Source: Nyssa sinensis
Taxonomy: Eukaryota > Streptophyta > Magnoliopsida > Cornales > Nyssaceae
Direction: 5' to 3'
Assembly (NCBI GenBank): GCA_008638375.1
Contig: CM018051.1
Coordinates: forward strand, 14,787,969 to 14,851,968
Length of the DNA stretch: 64,000 nucleotides
Positions 23,041-35,600 of the stretch are shown one piece after another. The number at the start of each line of letters is the position of its first letter. The first letter of the stretch is position 1. A program made the translations under genes and the position numbers. A model generated the notes under the pieces. That model saw only the letters and a program-made list of their open reading frames with translations. It was not told where the DNA came from and searched no databases.

Positions 23041-23199
23041 TGAGAGGGAGTGTTTTGCGAGGGACAGTTTTGAGAGGGACTGCTTTTAGAGCGACGGTCT
23101 TGAGAGCGAGGGTTCTGAGAGCGAGTGTTTGAGAGTGAGGGTTTTGAGAGGAGTGTCTATCGCTCGGGTTTTGATAGGAGTGTCTACCGCTCGGGTTCT
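23041..23199. repeat. Minisatellite near the right MULE end
   Basis: About seven imperfect units of 15-18 bases on the theme TTTTGAGAGGGACTG (23041-23150), followed by two copies of a 23-base unit containing GAGTGTCTA(C/T)CGCTCGGG (about 23152-23199). On the plus strand this makes a repetitive LRGTVLRGT-like frame, which is a translation artefact. Confidence 0.75.
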
Positions 23200-23219
23200 T
23201 TTTTTATGTTTTTAAACAC

Positions 23220-23419
23220 TGTTTCTGACCTTTTGGAAAAAAAAAAAAAAATTGTTTTGAAAGCGTTTTTCCAAAAGACGTTTTCAAAACAAATTTTTTT
23301 TTTTTAAAATCGTCTTTCCAAAAGACGTTTTCACAATTCACCTTATTTTGATAAATAAGTTTACTGTAGCAGTAGTTTGAAAATTAAGTTTCAAATAACA
23401 GTATTTTGGAAAAAAATTC
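23220..23419 (-). repeat. Right terminal inverted repeat of the MULE
   Basis: Contains CGTTTTTCCAAAAGACG and CGTCTTTCCAAAAGACG blocks like the left arm, then the complement of the left outer arm (23370-23410). Relative to the left arm it has roughly 35 extra bases between the two matching blocks. Confidence 0.6.
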
Positions 23420-23756
23420 ATTTTATGAGAGATCTGATATAATTCAGCAATAACATATTAAATGACACGTGTATGGGACAGATCTCCAGGTTGATTAGAC
23501 ATGGAGAGAGATGAGTCAGCAAATTAACATTGTATGGCATCTATCTTGTCAAGGTTTTAGTTGTTATTTCTTGGAGGTTTGGAAGTGATTGTCACCATCG
23601 TTATCTGGCTTTAATGTAGCCACGTTGTGCTTTGTCACTCAAGGACGGGCTAGCATGTGCCCAAGTTGCTTCCACATTTTTTTTTCTCAATTTTTTTTAT
23701 GTACTTTTAAATAGAAATTCAAATATAATTTTTTTACATATTTTTAATTTTTTTAG

Positions 23757-24190
23757 CTAAATTACATTAAGTTTTAATATTTTTAACAATTATACTAACT
23801 ATCTTTAATTTTTTTTGAAATTAAACTGATCTATTATGTTTTATTGGCAAATTACATGAAATTTCTTTCAGTTAATTTGTTTTCTAATATGACAATTGCC
23901 CTTTATATTTTAATTTTTTTTACATTTTTTTTTTAATTTTGACTAATTTTTTTAACTTTTTAAACATTTTTTTATTTTGTATAACAAGATTTTAATCAAT
24001 ATTTATTTGAAAAAAAAAAACAAAAAAATTGATCAAAATTAAAAGAAAATGTAAAAAAAATAAAATTGATAGTTTTGTCATTTTAGAAAAAAAAAATGAT
24101 TGAGAGATATATTTGTAATTTGTCAGATAAAATATAAAAATATTAGTATAATTTTCAAAACCTTCATAAGAGGTCAATGTGATTTACCAT
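23757..24190. mobile_element. Long-TIR non-autonomous element, family F, copy 1
   Basis: Ends resemble the better copy at 26885-27362: the left side has ACAATTATACTAACT blocks and the right side CATAAGAGGTCAATGTGATTTACC. The middle contains the family's T-rich core and a complementary A-rich core. No coding sequence. Such foldback-like, coding-free elements with inverted ends are usual in plant genomes. Confidence 0.5.
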
Positions 24191-25320
24191 ATTTTTTTTT
24201 TCAATAACTTCTAATTATTTTAAAGATCTTTTTCAGTCGTTTAGACTTCTTATTTAATTTGTAAGTTTCTTTATATCAATTTATTTATTTATTTATTTAT
24301 CTAATATATTATTAATTAATATTAAATTTTTAAATTTATGATCAAATATTTAACAAAAAAATTCGCCCATTCTAAGTCAAATTCTTGATTATGTTCCTAG
24401 TATAATTGTCAAAACAGACTCTAGGTATATCACTTTACATTCAAAAATGATAAACAAAACACGCAGTTGACGTCGCTTGCACTAAATATTGTTAAAATTT
24501 TAGATCATCTACAACAGATTATAGTATGCATCAAGAGAAATATTATGCAATAAAATTAAATCAAAAGAACATTAGTATATAAAAACAATAGAACACATAT
24601 AATTATATATATAGATAAATTAGTATAAAAATAAAATGCAAAGAGTTGGCCTGTGAGGCGCAATAGTGTTGTCCTAAAGTAACTGTGTCTCCCTACGTAA
24701 AGGGATGAAAATAGTTACAACAATTCTAAATATAACTCAGGTGCTCTTAGTGGTTCTTCTTAGGACTCAGTGTACATTAAGAGAATGGGCAAACTGTCTT
24801 TCTCAAATTGTCCAAAAATTAAATATTGTCGGCTATGAAAATAATATAACAGAGAAGAAGAGAGAAAGAGTTGAAGAAAGAATCATAAAAGTTCTGGGAA
24901 TGGGATACCCCAAAAGCCTAAGTTCTCCTAGCCTGTTATAGGCTTAGAATATAGTTGTTAGTAGTTTTAAAATCATAAAGACTTTAATTTATAACAATTC
25001 AAAGTCATAAAACACAAAAATAAAATCTAAATTAAAAGGGTCATAAACACAAAATAAAATCTGAATTAAAAATTAATAAATTGAAATAATTAAAAAGTTT
25101 GAAATTTTCAAAAAATCAACAAATTCTAACAGAAACTTCTTGGAAGTATAATTGTTATTCATGAATCTCGGACTGTGTTTTCGTTTTGTGATTCCTAACT
25201 TTTCTATAATGCGCTGACATGAAAATCACTATAGTACGAAAGACGGTAATGATGTCGTTTAATCCAAGTCTTGTACAGAAATTGATTTTGGATCAAAGTA
25301 AAGGTTACAAATGTTATTCA
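24191..25320. other. AT-rich intergenic region
   Basis: No gene supported. A 78-codon ATG frame at 24705-24941 begins MKIVTTILNITQVLLVVLL, a hydrophobic start, but it matches no family I recognise and sits in repeat-rich DNA, so it is not called as a gene. Confidence 0.4.
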
Positions 25321-25329
25321 AATCTGTTA

Positions 25330-26700
25330 ATCTATCTTAATTTGTCTACTATCAATTCGTCTTAACTCGCCTATTTAGTTAGCGGGTTATAAATGGATTG
25401 GATAATAAGGAACTCGTCAATTTAGTAGGATCAATACAGATTAAATATACGGTGTTTGACGAGTTGGGAATAAAAAATAATAAAATAATATAAGAATATA
25501 TATATATATATATCTATTTATATATAAGAATATATATATATATATTTATATTTATATCTCTATTTGAGAAAGAACAAAATACTAAACACATATACAATAG
25601 ATTATAAAACAAAATTAATATTTAGAAAATGTAATTCAACATCACCATATATATAAACAAAATCACAAACCAAAAACTTGTGATTCAAAATAAGTTGAAT
25701 TGGTCTTCGCTAGGAGCTTTGAATACTATTCTTCTCCATAAACAATAATTAGCATCTACAAACTACATCAAAGATATACATGTACAAAAATATGAATTCA
25801 TCTTATTAGTCTATATTAATTATCATGAAAAAAATAAAATTTCTTATCACTTACTTAAATACAGTAAAAAATTAATTACATATATATATATATATATAAC
25901 GGTATATACATGGTAGTGCTCCACTAGTAGACCCAATTTTATTTTTCTTTTTTTCTTTTTGTTTTCAATAAAAGTCCAAATTATTCATCCCAAAGAATTT
26001 TATGATAGAAACTAAAAAAATTTATGTATTGACAGTGATTGGAAGTTCTTTTTTTCATTATGAGATATCAGTGAATGATTTTTATAAGGTCTTTCTTAGA
26101 TACTAATATCTTAATATTGTCACTTACATTATTATTTCAAAGCTTGAAGTGGCAAACCTTCATTAGATAATTTCTAATGAGTGAAATTATGAAATCTTGT
26201 AGTCCTAATCAAGTTATGAATGTTCAGAAATAATTACATAGATTTATATCCTCTTGCAAGTTTTGTTTAAATCCTTAAATAATGTTATTTATCAAATAAC
26301 TATTTAAGTTGTTATTAGTTTAACAATTTAGTTCATGCTATAAAAGAAAATAAACCCGTGAAAGCAATCACCATAAATTTTGCATGATTAGATTTACTAA
26401 TAGAGAAATAAATTTTTTTAAATGTGTATTCACAAAAGTTTTAATAGAGAAACATGATAAATTTTGTTAGTCATATTACTTGATTGAGATGTGGCAATCT
26501 TAGGTAGTGTTTTATTTCTTTAAAAAAGTTGGTTAGTAGGTCAAATTCGGGTTGACCCAACCCGTATTCGACCCTGATCAATTCGGGTCAAATATAGGTT
26601 CAACCCGTTTATGACTCGACCCGTTTATAACCCGCTCAAACCCGAATTTGAAGTTACAACCTGCCCAAACCCGTCCGTTTTGTCAGGCTTAATCAGGAGT
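25330..26700. mobile_element. Candidate non-autonomous DNA element with CGGGTT-rich inverted ends
   Basis: The left part has AGCGGGTTATAAATGG (25381-25396). The right part has the complement, CGTTTATAACCCGCT (about 26622-26637), amid a cluster of CGGGTT/AACCCG motifs (26540-26680: CGGGTTGACCC, AACCCGTTTATGACTCGACC). Clusters of this motif are common in plant hAT-related dispersed repeats, which is a family inference. The interior is AT-rich and non-coding, with (TA)n runs near 25495-25560 and 25877-25900. Exact ends and target duplication were not found. Confidence 0.4.
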
Positions 26701-26884
26701 AATGTTGAGGCTAGTCATGAATGACGGAAATTTGTAATTTAATTAGTGCATATAAATCGAGCAGTCGATTATATATTTTCAGTGCAAGCTAATCAGATTA
26801 CAAGTTTTCTTCCTTTGTAACTAACTGTAGCATTTTTTTTTAAATCATATGAGAGGTAATACAAATTTTATTTATTAAGAAATG

Positions 26885-27362
26885 AGTAAATTATACTAAC
26901 TTTTTTAGATATTTCTGATAATTACCGAAATCTCTTTTTAAAATGACACTGATCTTTCTTAGTATTTCTAATAATTACAGAGATCTTTCCTCCAGCTAAT
27001 TTTTTTAAAATGACAAATGTGCCCTTTTCTTTTCTTTTTTTTCAATCTTCTTTTTCATTTTCAAATAAATATTAATTAAAACTTTCATTGACTAAAAATA
27101 TAAGTTATTTATATTAAATTTATTTTTATATGAAATGAAAAAATCTCTTTACAAAAATAGAAAAATGGTCAAAATTGAAGAACAAAATGAAAAATTAAAA
27201 AATAAAATGGACATTTTAGTCATTTTAAAAAGAAAAAAAGAGGCTGAAGGAGAGGTATTTTTAATTTGTCAGTAAAGTAAGGAATGCTAGTGTCATTTTA
27301 AAAACCTTAGGAGGTGTCTTTATAATTGTTAGAAACTTCATGAGAGGTCAATATAATTTATC
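26885..27362. mobile_element. Long-TIR non-autonomous element, family F, copy 2
   Basis: The left end GTAAATTATACTAAC ... TTTCTGATAATTACC ... TTTTAAAATGACACT matches the complement of the right end GATAAATTATATTGACC ... TTTCTAACAATTAT ... TTTTAAAATGACACT over roughly 80 bases with modest divergence. The middle is AT-rich and has no frame. This is the clearest copy of a family seen at least four times in the window. Confidence 0.65.
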
Positions 27363-28897
27363 CTTTAGAAATTTATCGGATCAAATTTGATCCGATAATT
27401 TTATTATATATTATATATATATAAAATATTATACTAATATATATATATATATTTAAAATTTAAAATACATAAAGCTCAACTAATTAATTCTATTTAACAA
27501 AGCTTATATAATTTAAAATTTAATATATTATATAAATTTAAACTATATAGTTTTTTAACACAATATATTTTTTGATAAGAAATTTTATAACATAATATAT
27601 AAAAAATTAAATATACATGTTATATTTAATTAGATCAAATCAAATTATCAAATCATATTTTTTGTATCATATTCAAATAAATAGATTGAATTTGAATCGG
27701 ATTCGGATTAAAATCTGATCAATTGAGCATCTTAATTTGACCAAATGAATTCAATTTAATAATTAATACAATATTATATTTCATTTATCCATCAAATATT
27801 ATGAAGGAAAAAAAAATAAGAAACATGAAAATTGTAATTATTTTGGCCATGAATGGTATTTATGATGATCAATCTTTAGATGAATTAAAAAAAAAAAAAA
27901 TGATTCATGGCCCAAATATTAATGTCCAAATACTCACATGCAATAGATGCCCATCATCATGATAGATTCATTTCATGTGAGTGTTTAGGTATCATTTGGG
28001 CATGAACATTTAGACATTTTAATATTACTCAAAAAAATATATATCATGGCTAGACACCTAAAACCGTTATCCAATTTATCCACCTACTAATGTGGATCAT
28101 CATAATGTTTTAAATTCTAATTTATCTTTTTAAATTACACATCTCTCACCAACTTCTCCTTACCAACTAGGTTAGTCTCAGCTAACTTTTAAGTTCTAAA
28201 TAAAAAATCAAGTTCATCTATTAATTTTAAAAATATCTTTAACACATTAATAGGTGAATAAAAATAAATAACTAAATTCGAGATATGTAAAATTATTTTC
28301 TAGATAGAGGGTGGGATTGAAATATATTATCCAAATGATTTTACCAATCCCATGTTTGAAAATTAAAGTATGATGTTAGTTCTGGAAATAAATAATAGCT
28401 TTAATAAAATATTATTCAAACCCAATGGGTAGTTTTGAATTGTCTCCATACTCTTTCATTTATTTTTTTTATTTTTTATTTTATTAACAAAAGGTGTATT
28501 ATATAATTATTATTAGTAAAACTCATGACATCTCTCTTTAAAATAATCATGAATTACTAACCAAGCTAATTTTAATTAATTGTCATATTACATTTAAACA
28601 GGAGTAAACATGAAATGACAAAATTATCCTTTTCTATTAGCTGAACTAAGCCCTACTAAATTTTGACAGTTTCAAATACTCGTTCACTATGCTGGCATTA
28701 CCATTTACAAATGCTAGGCCATGGCCAGTACCCTCTTGACAAAGATAACATCCATTTCATGAACAAAGAAACCAACTAAATGTGACCGGCACCCATGCAA
28801 GGTAGCTCGAATGGTAAGCCTCAAGGGCAGTTGACAGATCTAAAAATTATAGTTTCGGGAGCAAAATAACATGTACTGAAATCTAGAAATGTTCATA

Positions 28898-28938
<41 letters not shown>

Positions 28939-29615
28939 TGGAGAGCAAAGTCATATTTTGTTAAATATTCTAAAAAAATTAGTGATAAAAAATACAATAT
29001 CAACCCCTGCTCAAGGCTACCTCGAGATCTTAGGTTTGAAACCTCACAATTTACCCAATGTGTGTTTGCCCACATTCAGAGTTTGTGTTGTAAGTTGTAA
29101 CCACAAGTAAGACACCATAATAAAGATTTCGGAATTTCCAGAGAGAGAACGTGCAATGTGTGATATATTTAGCCCATTCCCAAACTAGACCTACAATTTG
29201 TGAAGCCTCACCTAAAGTATAACGTATGCTTCTGTCTCTTACAGGACTCGCACACTGCAATTTATAGGGGGAAATGGAAGAATTCAGTTTTGTACATTCA
29301 ATCTTCATTCACTGGAATCAATCTGTTTGCATTTTTTTTTTTTGCCACTTCATTCTTTTTCTGGGTAAGAAGATACTATTTAAAAAGCAAACAAACAAAA
29401 ACCATCTACAATCAAGTGCTAGAAAGAACTCCATTGATACTAGAATACATTGTTGAGCCAAAAACCAGAAAATCATCACTGGTGCTTTTTTCACCACTTT
29501 CATTTTCATTTTCCAAACATTACCATAGTCTCTAAAGATTAAAAGCTAAAGTTTTACCACAATATGGGCATCAAAATTCAAAAACTTGCAACTTCACTTT
29601 GTTTTTACAGGAAGG
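27363..29615. other. AT-rich region between repeats and SEN54
   Basis: No gene seen. It has GGATCAAATTTGATCC palindromes near 27380 and related TTGAATCGGATTCGG motifs near 27690, which look like another dispersed repeat, and a (TA)n tract at 28900-28935. The last few hundred bases, about 29300-29615, presumably contain the SEN54 3' UTR. Confidence 0.45.
28900..28935. repeat. (TA)n microsatellite
   Basis: About 18 uninterrupted AT units. Confidence 0.95.
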
Positions 29616-32600
29616 TCAGGGAAGAGCCGGGAGCTCAACTCTGTTGAAGGAGAAGAAACTGACACGCCCATGCTCAACATGACCGAACTTTAAAGGAATG
29701 CCATTGCACTGCTTCTCAAGATACTCAATCTCTTGTCTGGATGGTGGATGGCCACTGCATGATGAAACAAGTCACCATTAATCTGAGAATGATTTGAAAA
29801 GAAACACAGATTGATATAGAAGGGGAACGGGAGGAGACAGTTGAAGTTTCAAAAAATGATACATCTGGCTACCATAATGATTGCCATTGCCAATTATTAT
29901 TCTCAAAGAAATGCCTCTTTACATAAACTCCTTCAATGCTTCATCCTTGTGAACTGTTTATCTCCTACTAAAAATGGACTAAATAATGGTAATAACCCAA
30001 ACTTTCTTCTTCATTTCCCCCAGCGTCTTTGGCCACCAAATGGAGCATTCTAGTAGTGAAACAGACACATAATGCTCCACTAGTTAATCCTCTCAAAAAG
30101 TAAAGCAAAAGGCAATCCAGCATTGCTTAACCTGTAGGTGGTTACAGAGCAACCTGAAGGACCACTGATATGCCATTGTCTAATATTTCTTCCAGCAATC
30201 CCTGATATCTTGTGCTTACGGAAAGGGGCAGTATGAGTAAACCACATGAGAAGAACTTCGAAATAGTTTTGAAGAGTGAAAGAAGCAAAAACCTACTCTC
30301 TAGATTTTGGCAAGTATGAACTAGAACTTTCCCATTAATCCAAAAAATTTGGAAAATAAATCATAAATTTTCTAACAAGGAATTCATTATTCTGATTTAA
30401 TGTTTCAGTCGCTGCTTCACAGATCATTTACTGGCCAAAAAAAAACAAAAACAAAAGAAAAGATAAAATGAAATCAAAGACAGATCTAATCATTTCATGC
30501 TTCTCTTTGTGCCAGGACACATGCATCTTAAAATGAGTGAGCAACATAGTGGAATAAAGACCATTCTTCAATCTGACTGGTTAAGCTCAAAAAAGTATGA
30601 GCTTGTCTCCACATGAATCCTTGGATTATTGACAACCTAAGACATGCCATTTTTACAATTTTTTTTTTCATCGACAAGCCACTGATGTTCAAGGAGAAAA
30701 GACATTTTAATATAAAAAACTATAAGAGAACACAGATAACTATTGCATTATAATTAAAAGTCATCCAAAAACTTCTTAATTTAAATACATATATAGGGGC
30801 AGAAATTGGGCTAGTTCAATATTTTAGAGCAGAACCAAATCATCATATAGGAATTACCAAAATTTGTTACCTGGTTAGGCAAAGCACAAAACTTGGATTA
30901 CCAGGAGAAGACTTTTTAAACTTGCTGTTGGGAGGGTAAACATCAAACACTGGTCTCACTTCATTAATCTGCATGTTATTGAACAGTTCAACGATGAAAT
31001 CTTTGCCTTCAGAGTCCTTGTCTATTAATCCATTGATTTCTCGCATGCCTTGAGGTGAATCGGACTTACTCTTAACACTCGTCATAGTCCAAGGGATACC
31101 ATGCCGTCCAACAATGTAACCAAGAGATTTCAAGTGCCTGTAAACCTCAAAAGACTCCCAAAAACATCCACTATTTCCTTCTGCAACCTTCTTAAATATA
31201 TCTTTTAGGGGAAAGGATGTATCATTATCATCTAAGAGATCCAATGCTCCTATTTCAGCCAAAAACCTACAGAGAAAGTCGAAGAAGTTGAAGAAATTAC
31301 TCACACGACATAGCAAAAGGGCATAATTAGAAATTGGTACTCTCTTTAACCTATATGTCATATCTAGCATTAATTCCTGTTTCAACTATGAATTCCTTAC
31401 ACTTCTTGATTAATCCACATGTTTCACTGAAGAGTGTACTAATTAAGTCAACAGGTTATCTTGAATTCATATCAGCGAGTTAATGTGAAGTTATTCAAGG
31501 TCTTCCATTAATTGTTTCTGTTTTCCTTTTTATTCATGGCAATGCATGATTGATGAATTAAAGTCGTTTCTTTTCTTTTCTTTTCTTTTTTAAATCAATA
31601 CCAAAGGCATGATTCAAACTCAAGCTTTGCACTTGAAACTTGTAAGTTGTAACCATTTTATATTTCTTTCCCCCAAAGGAAAAAAAATGGTAGCTGCTTA
31701 GGAAAATTCAAATCATGCATCAGAAACATCTACATTCTTTAGTTTTGGTTCTCTACCAGCTTCTGTTTTATAGCCTATATACATAGATTAGCTTCAATAA
31801 TTGGAATCTACTGAAGCAATAATACATTTTCACTTGTTAAAAGAACAGTGGGAATAAACACAAATTGAATTTTTTGAACTTAAAATTCATAAAAATGCAA
31901 TTCTAAGTAGGGATCTGAAGCAAGATCTGTTGGCTTCATTTTGGAGTTGAAAGGGATCTGACTTATCTTAGGTTGGTATTTTTCTCAAAAAAGAGAGTTC
32001 TATTTTTATTTTTATTTTTATTTCTACGCCTTTTTTTGTTGATAACTTTTTATTTCAACATTTGTAAGATTTATCTATGGTTCATCTATCAGATCAGACA
32101 AACGAAAAGAAAAAAACTGTCTAATACGTAATTGATTCTTTTAAATTTACAATTATATCATACTTGTCAAAAAAATTACAATTATGTAGCAATTTTGTAA
32201 TTTAAACCATAATATATATTCCAAAATACCAACAAAAAGAAAAGGGTGCTATGATCATTGTATTATACTACATTTTCATATGACAAGGTTTCTAATTTTA
32301 TTTAGCACATTTAGAACTTGTCTTTACCTTCAACCAAGCTCTCAAAAAAGTTTCCACAAGCTTCCCAATTTTGTGTTCAAAGTCTGTTAGGCCTTTAATG
32401 CAAAGCTTGTTTTGATGATGTTTAATGCATACCATTCATCAATATTCAGCTTTTCTTCCAAGTAAGTCACTTCTTAACTCTTTTAATTTTATTTTTTTTA
32501 CATATTCAATGTGTTAGGCAATTTTTTCTATTTTTAATTTATGATGATTGATGCATACTATCCACCATCACTAGACCTTATTTTTATGCTTTTGAATTCA

Positions 32601-35600
32601 TCACATTTTTTCAATTTTTTCCCAAAAAGTTCCCAACACTTATATAGGTGGTTTCTAAAACAACATATTCTCTACAAAGAAAACTCTCCTTTTAATAAAA
32701 CTTCTAGCACATAACCAAAACACACATACCAACCCAACCACTGCGCTAATGGGGCTGGTGGATTTTTGAGGTGGCCCAAAATATCACATAGGAAGGATGA
32801 AGGTAATATGAAGCACTAGAGGCACGGAAGGAAAAGCATATCAAGATATTGATTTGACAGAACGTTTACTACAACTGTTTATCACATAGGAAAGATGAAG
32901 ATATCTGTTAAGTCACCAACTCATCTAAAAGCTTAAGTGATTAGAGAGGGTGTAACTTTATTATTATATTCTCTAACAGGCCCCCTTACATGTGACCAGT
33001 TTGAACCTACACGTATTAATTCAAACTTTCAAGGTGACAGTGAGATTTGAACTCAGGACCTTTAGCCTGCTCTGATACCAATTATGTGCTTCAATATTAC
33101 CAAGAGTAAGTGCTAGAGCCTGTTTCCATTACTAAGCGATTTGATCAAACCAACGTTCTACAAATCGGAATTTCCATGCCAAAGGGCCATTCTCCCCAGT
33201 CAGGAAAACAAATTCCTTCCTTTACAAACCGTATTTGAGAGTTTTTGCCTCAAATGGCTCAGCAGATCAATTCTTTTGGTGTCACATTTTAATCTACCAT
33301 ATTTAACTGAATGAGATTTCTTACAAATCTATCCCCTTTTATTGGGTTATGAAAACATAACAGAACTACCCTCAATTAAGCTTGCTAGCATCACAAAACA
33401 TTCAAAGACAAAGAATAATGACACGCAAACCCAAGTAGTACGCTGAAGTTTTTTTCAAAGCCACATTGCTATTAATTATAAGCTTAATCAACCAGCCACT
33501 GATAAGAACTTGCTAAACAGCCCATTATATTTAAGAAAGATGTGTAAACAAGATAAGGTAAAAACCCTAAGCATAAATGAAAGCAAGGACCAGTGGTAAA
33601 AGAAGATTGAGGTATGATTAAAAGATGGAAATACTAGGAAAGCAAACAAATTATAAAAGGACTTGTCCCACAGTAAACACAGCAATGTTTCAGTGAACCT
33701 AGGAAAGTGCAACAAGTCATCCAGAGAATGGTTCTGAACTTCCATACAACCGCAATTAGGGACAAAAACTCGCAGAAGCCGAGGCTTATTTATTATAAAA
33801 AACAATTTAAAAAAGAGAGCTTGAGATCATAGTCCTTGGTTTCCATGTCTGTGTGTCAACATTTTGTAATCCTACATGCCAAGTCATTTAAGTCATTCGA
33901 GCTGTCGTGCACATCTCATGACCACTCAAGTAGATAGTCACCCTGCACATCATTAGGTTAAAAACACACCAAAATGATACTGACTAAAATTAACATAAAC
34001 AAAACAAATAAGCTATCACTAATGCCTCAAATAAAAAGAGCTAAATAAATCCTAATAATCTAAGCTATATTAAACTTTGAAGTTACAAATGTAGAAGAAA
34101 ATATTTGTCTTCCTGACAGTGAAGTACAAGGTGTGACAATCACAAATTCCCACATAAGTTCAAGTTTAATAACAAGGCGCAATTTTTTAACTTTTTTTAT
34201 TTCTTGTCTGGTTACGCAAGGGTCACCCCAACCAATTCTAAATTAAAACTAACCCTTACTGATGCACGTAATCACCCACAACCACATGCGTCAAGTAAGC
34301 TCAAAAAGGATCAAATCAAACTCAAGGTATCTAGTTCCTGGACCATCACCTCGAGCATAATGGGTTACTTTAAAAATTCCATTTTAACATGTCGCTATCT
34401 ACATCAAAGTCCTTAAAAGCCCCAAATCAAAGGTATGCAAATTTCTCAAGCATCCCCACTTTCTACCTTGATATTAGCTAGTTATTTGTAGGGAAATCAC
34501 CCCCCCCCCCCCCCCCCCCGCGCGGGTCTAGGGCCACATATAGGTCATGGGTTGCTTGGCTATACGAGGTAACGCTTTGACTGGTGAGTTTACCAGCCAA
34601 GTGAGGCATAATTGAAATGAACAACTAGTATTATTGGAGTTTTAGCCAAAAACCAATCGCCTTCCCTCAGTTATACATTCTCTTCATTCTACCTTGCTGG
34701 AAGATGCAGCATGTGCTTGAGAGAGGATGAATTGGTGGATCACTTATTCCTTCATTGCTTTTTTGTGAGAGAAGTGTGGAATCTTGTCTTTGTGCTTTTT
34801 TGGTGTAATTGGATCATGCCATTCTTGGTGCTTGATTTTTTGAAAGGGATGGCATGGCGTTAGTAGGAGGAAGAGGAGAATGAATGTGTGGGGGATTGTT
34901 CCATCTTGTTTCTTTTGGTGCATTTGGAAGGAAACGAACCATTGCATCTTTGAAGAAGAGATGATGGATATTTGTAAATTTAAAGATAGCTTATCGAAAA
35001 CTTTTTCTTTTTAGTATATAGAGTCATACATGTTAGCTTGATATATATTGCTAACCCATTCTCTAATAACTTAAGCTTTTAGAGCGACTGGTGATCTACC
35101 AAGGTATCAGAGCTCTAATTCTAAGAGGTCTTGGGTTCAAGTCTCTCCCCCCGTTCATTTGGTACAAAGTGTGCACTCTCCCACTATGTTCACTCGATTT
35201 CATTCTCTATTTCTTCACTCTCCATGTGCAAGACGGGGTTGCACGTGAGGGAGGGTGTTAGCTTGATATACATTATTGGCCCATTCTCTAATAGGCTAAG
35301 CTTTTAGCAACTGATGATCTAACAATATCTTTCATATATTCATATTTTTGTAGGATTTTTGGACAGCTTGAGACTTAGTTGAATCTTGATGTAAATTGGT
35401 TCACCTCCCTTGGGCATTTTAATACAATATTCTTACTTATCAAAAAAGAATGATTATCTAACCCCTTTATGCATGTTGGTACGGTTAAACTAACTATATA
35501 AAAGGGAATTTTCAATTAAAGTGGGAAGAAAGTTGATTATTTAAATGACCACAGTGCCCAACCTGTTGGTGGATGTAGATGAATTCAATATGAAACAAAT

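Larger units (their letters stand above)
15748..23419 (-). mobile_element. Mutator-like element (MULE) carrying an ARF gene fragment
   Basis: Boundaries rest on three observations. A MuDR-type transposase gene lies inside. The left arm (about 15798-15850: GTTATTTTGAACTTAATTAC, CAAACTAGTG, GAAAACGTCTTTTG) matches the complement of the right arm (about 23300-23410: GTTATTTGAAACTTAATTTT, CAAACTACTG, GAAAACGTCTTTTG). A 10-base direct repeat ATTTTATGAG sits at 15738-15747 and 23420-23429, within the 8-11 base target duplication size of MULEs. Exact ends are tentative because the outermost bases of the arms align poorly. The transposase lacks its catalytic domain, so the element is not autonomous. 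It resembles a Pack-MULE because it contains host gene sequence. Confidence 0.7.

Noticed and set aside
24705..24941. 78-codon frame with a hydrophobic start
   Set aside because: Single short frame in repeat-rich AT DNA, no recognised domain, no splice partners or conserved context.
30120..30250. Protein-like minus frame ([13 protein letters not shown]) as an extra SEN54 exon
   Set aside because: Exons 3 and 4 already join directly in phase with the expected LTSGHPPS sequence, so an extra exon would disrupt the conserved C-terminus.
33488..33805. 105-codon minus frame in SEN54 intron 2
   Set aside because: Aromatic- and Leu-rich composition typical of chance frames in AT-rich DNA. The SEN54 coding sequence is complete without it.
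35103..35150. tRNA gene suggested by GGTATCAGAGC and GGGTTCAAGTCTC
   Set aside because: No cloverleaf can be formed. The segment is better explained as the primer site and interior of the TRIM.
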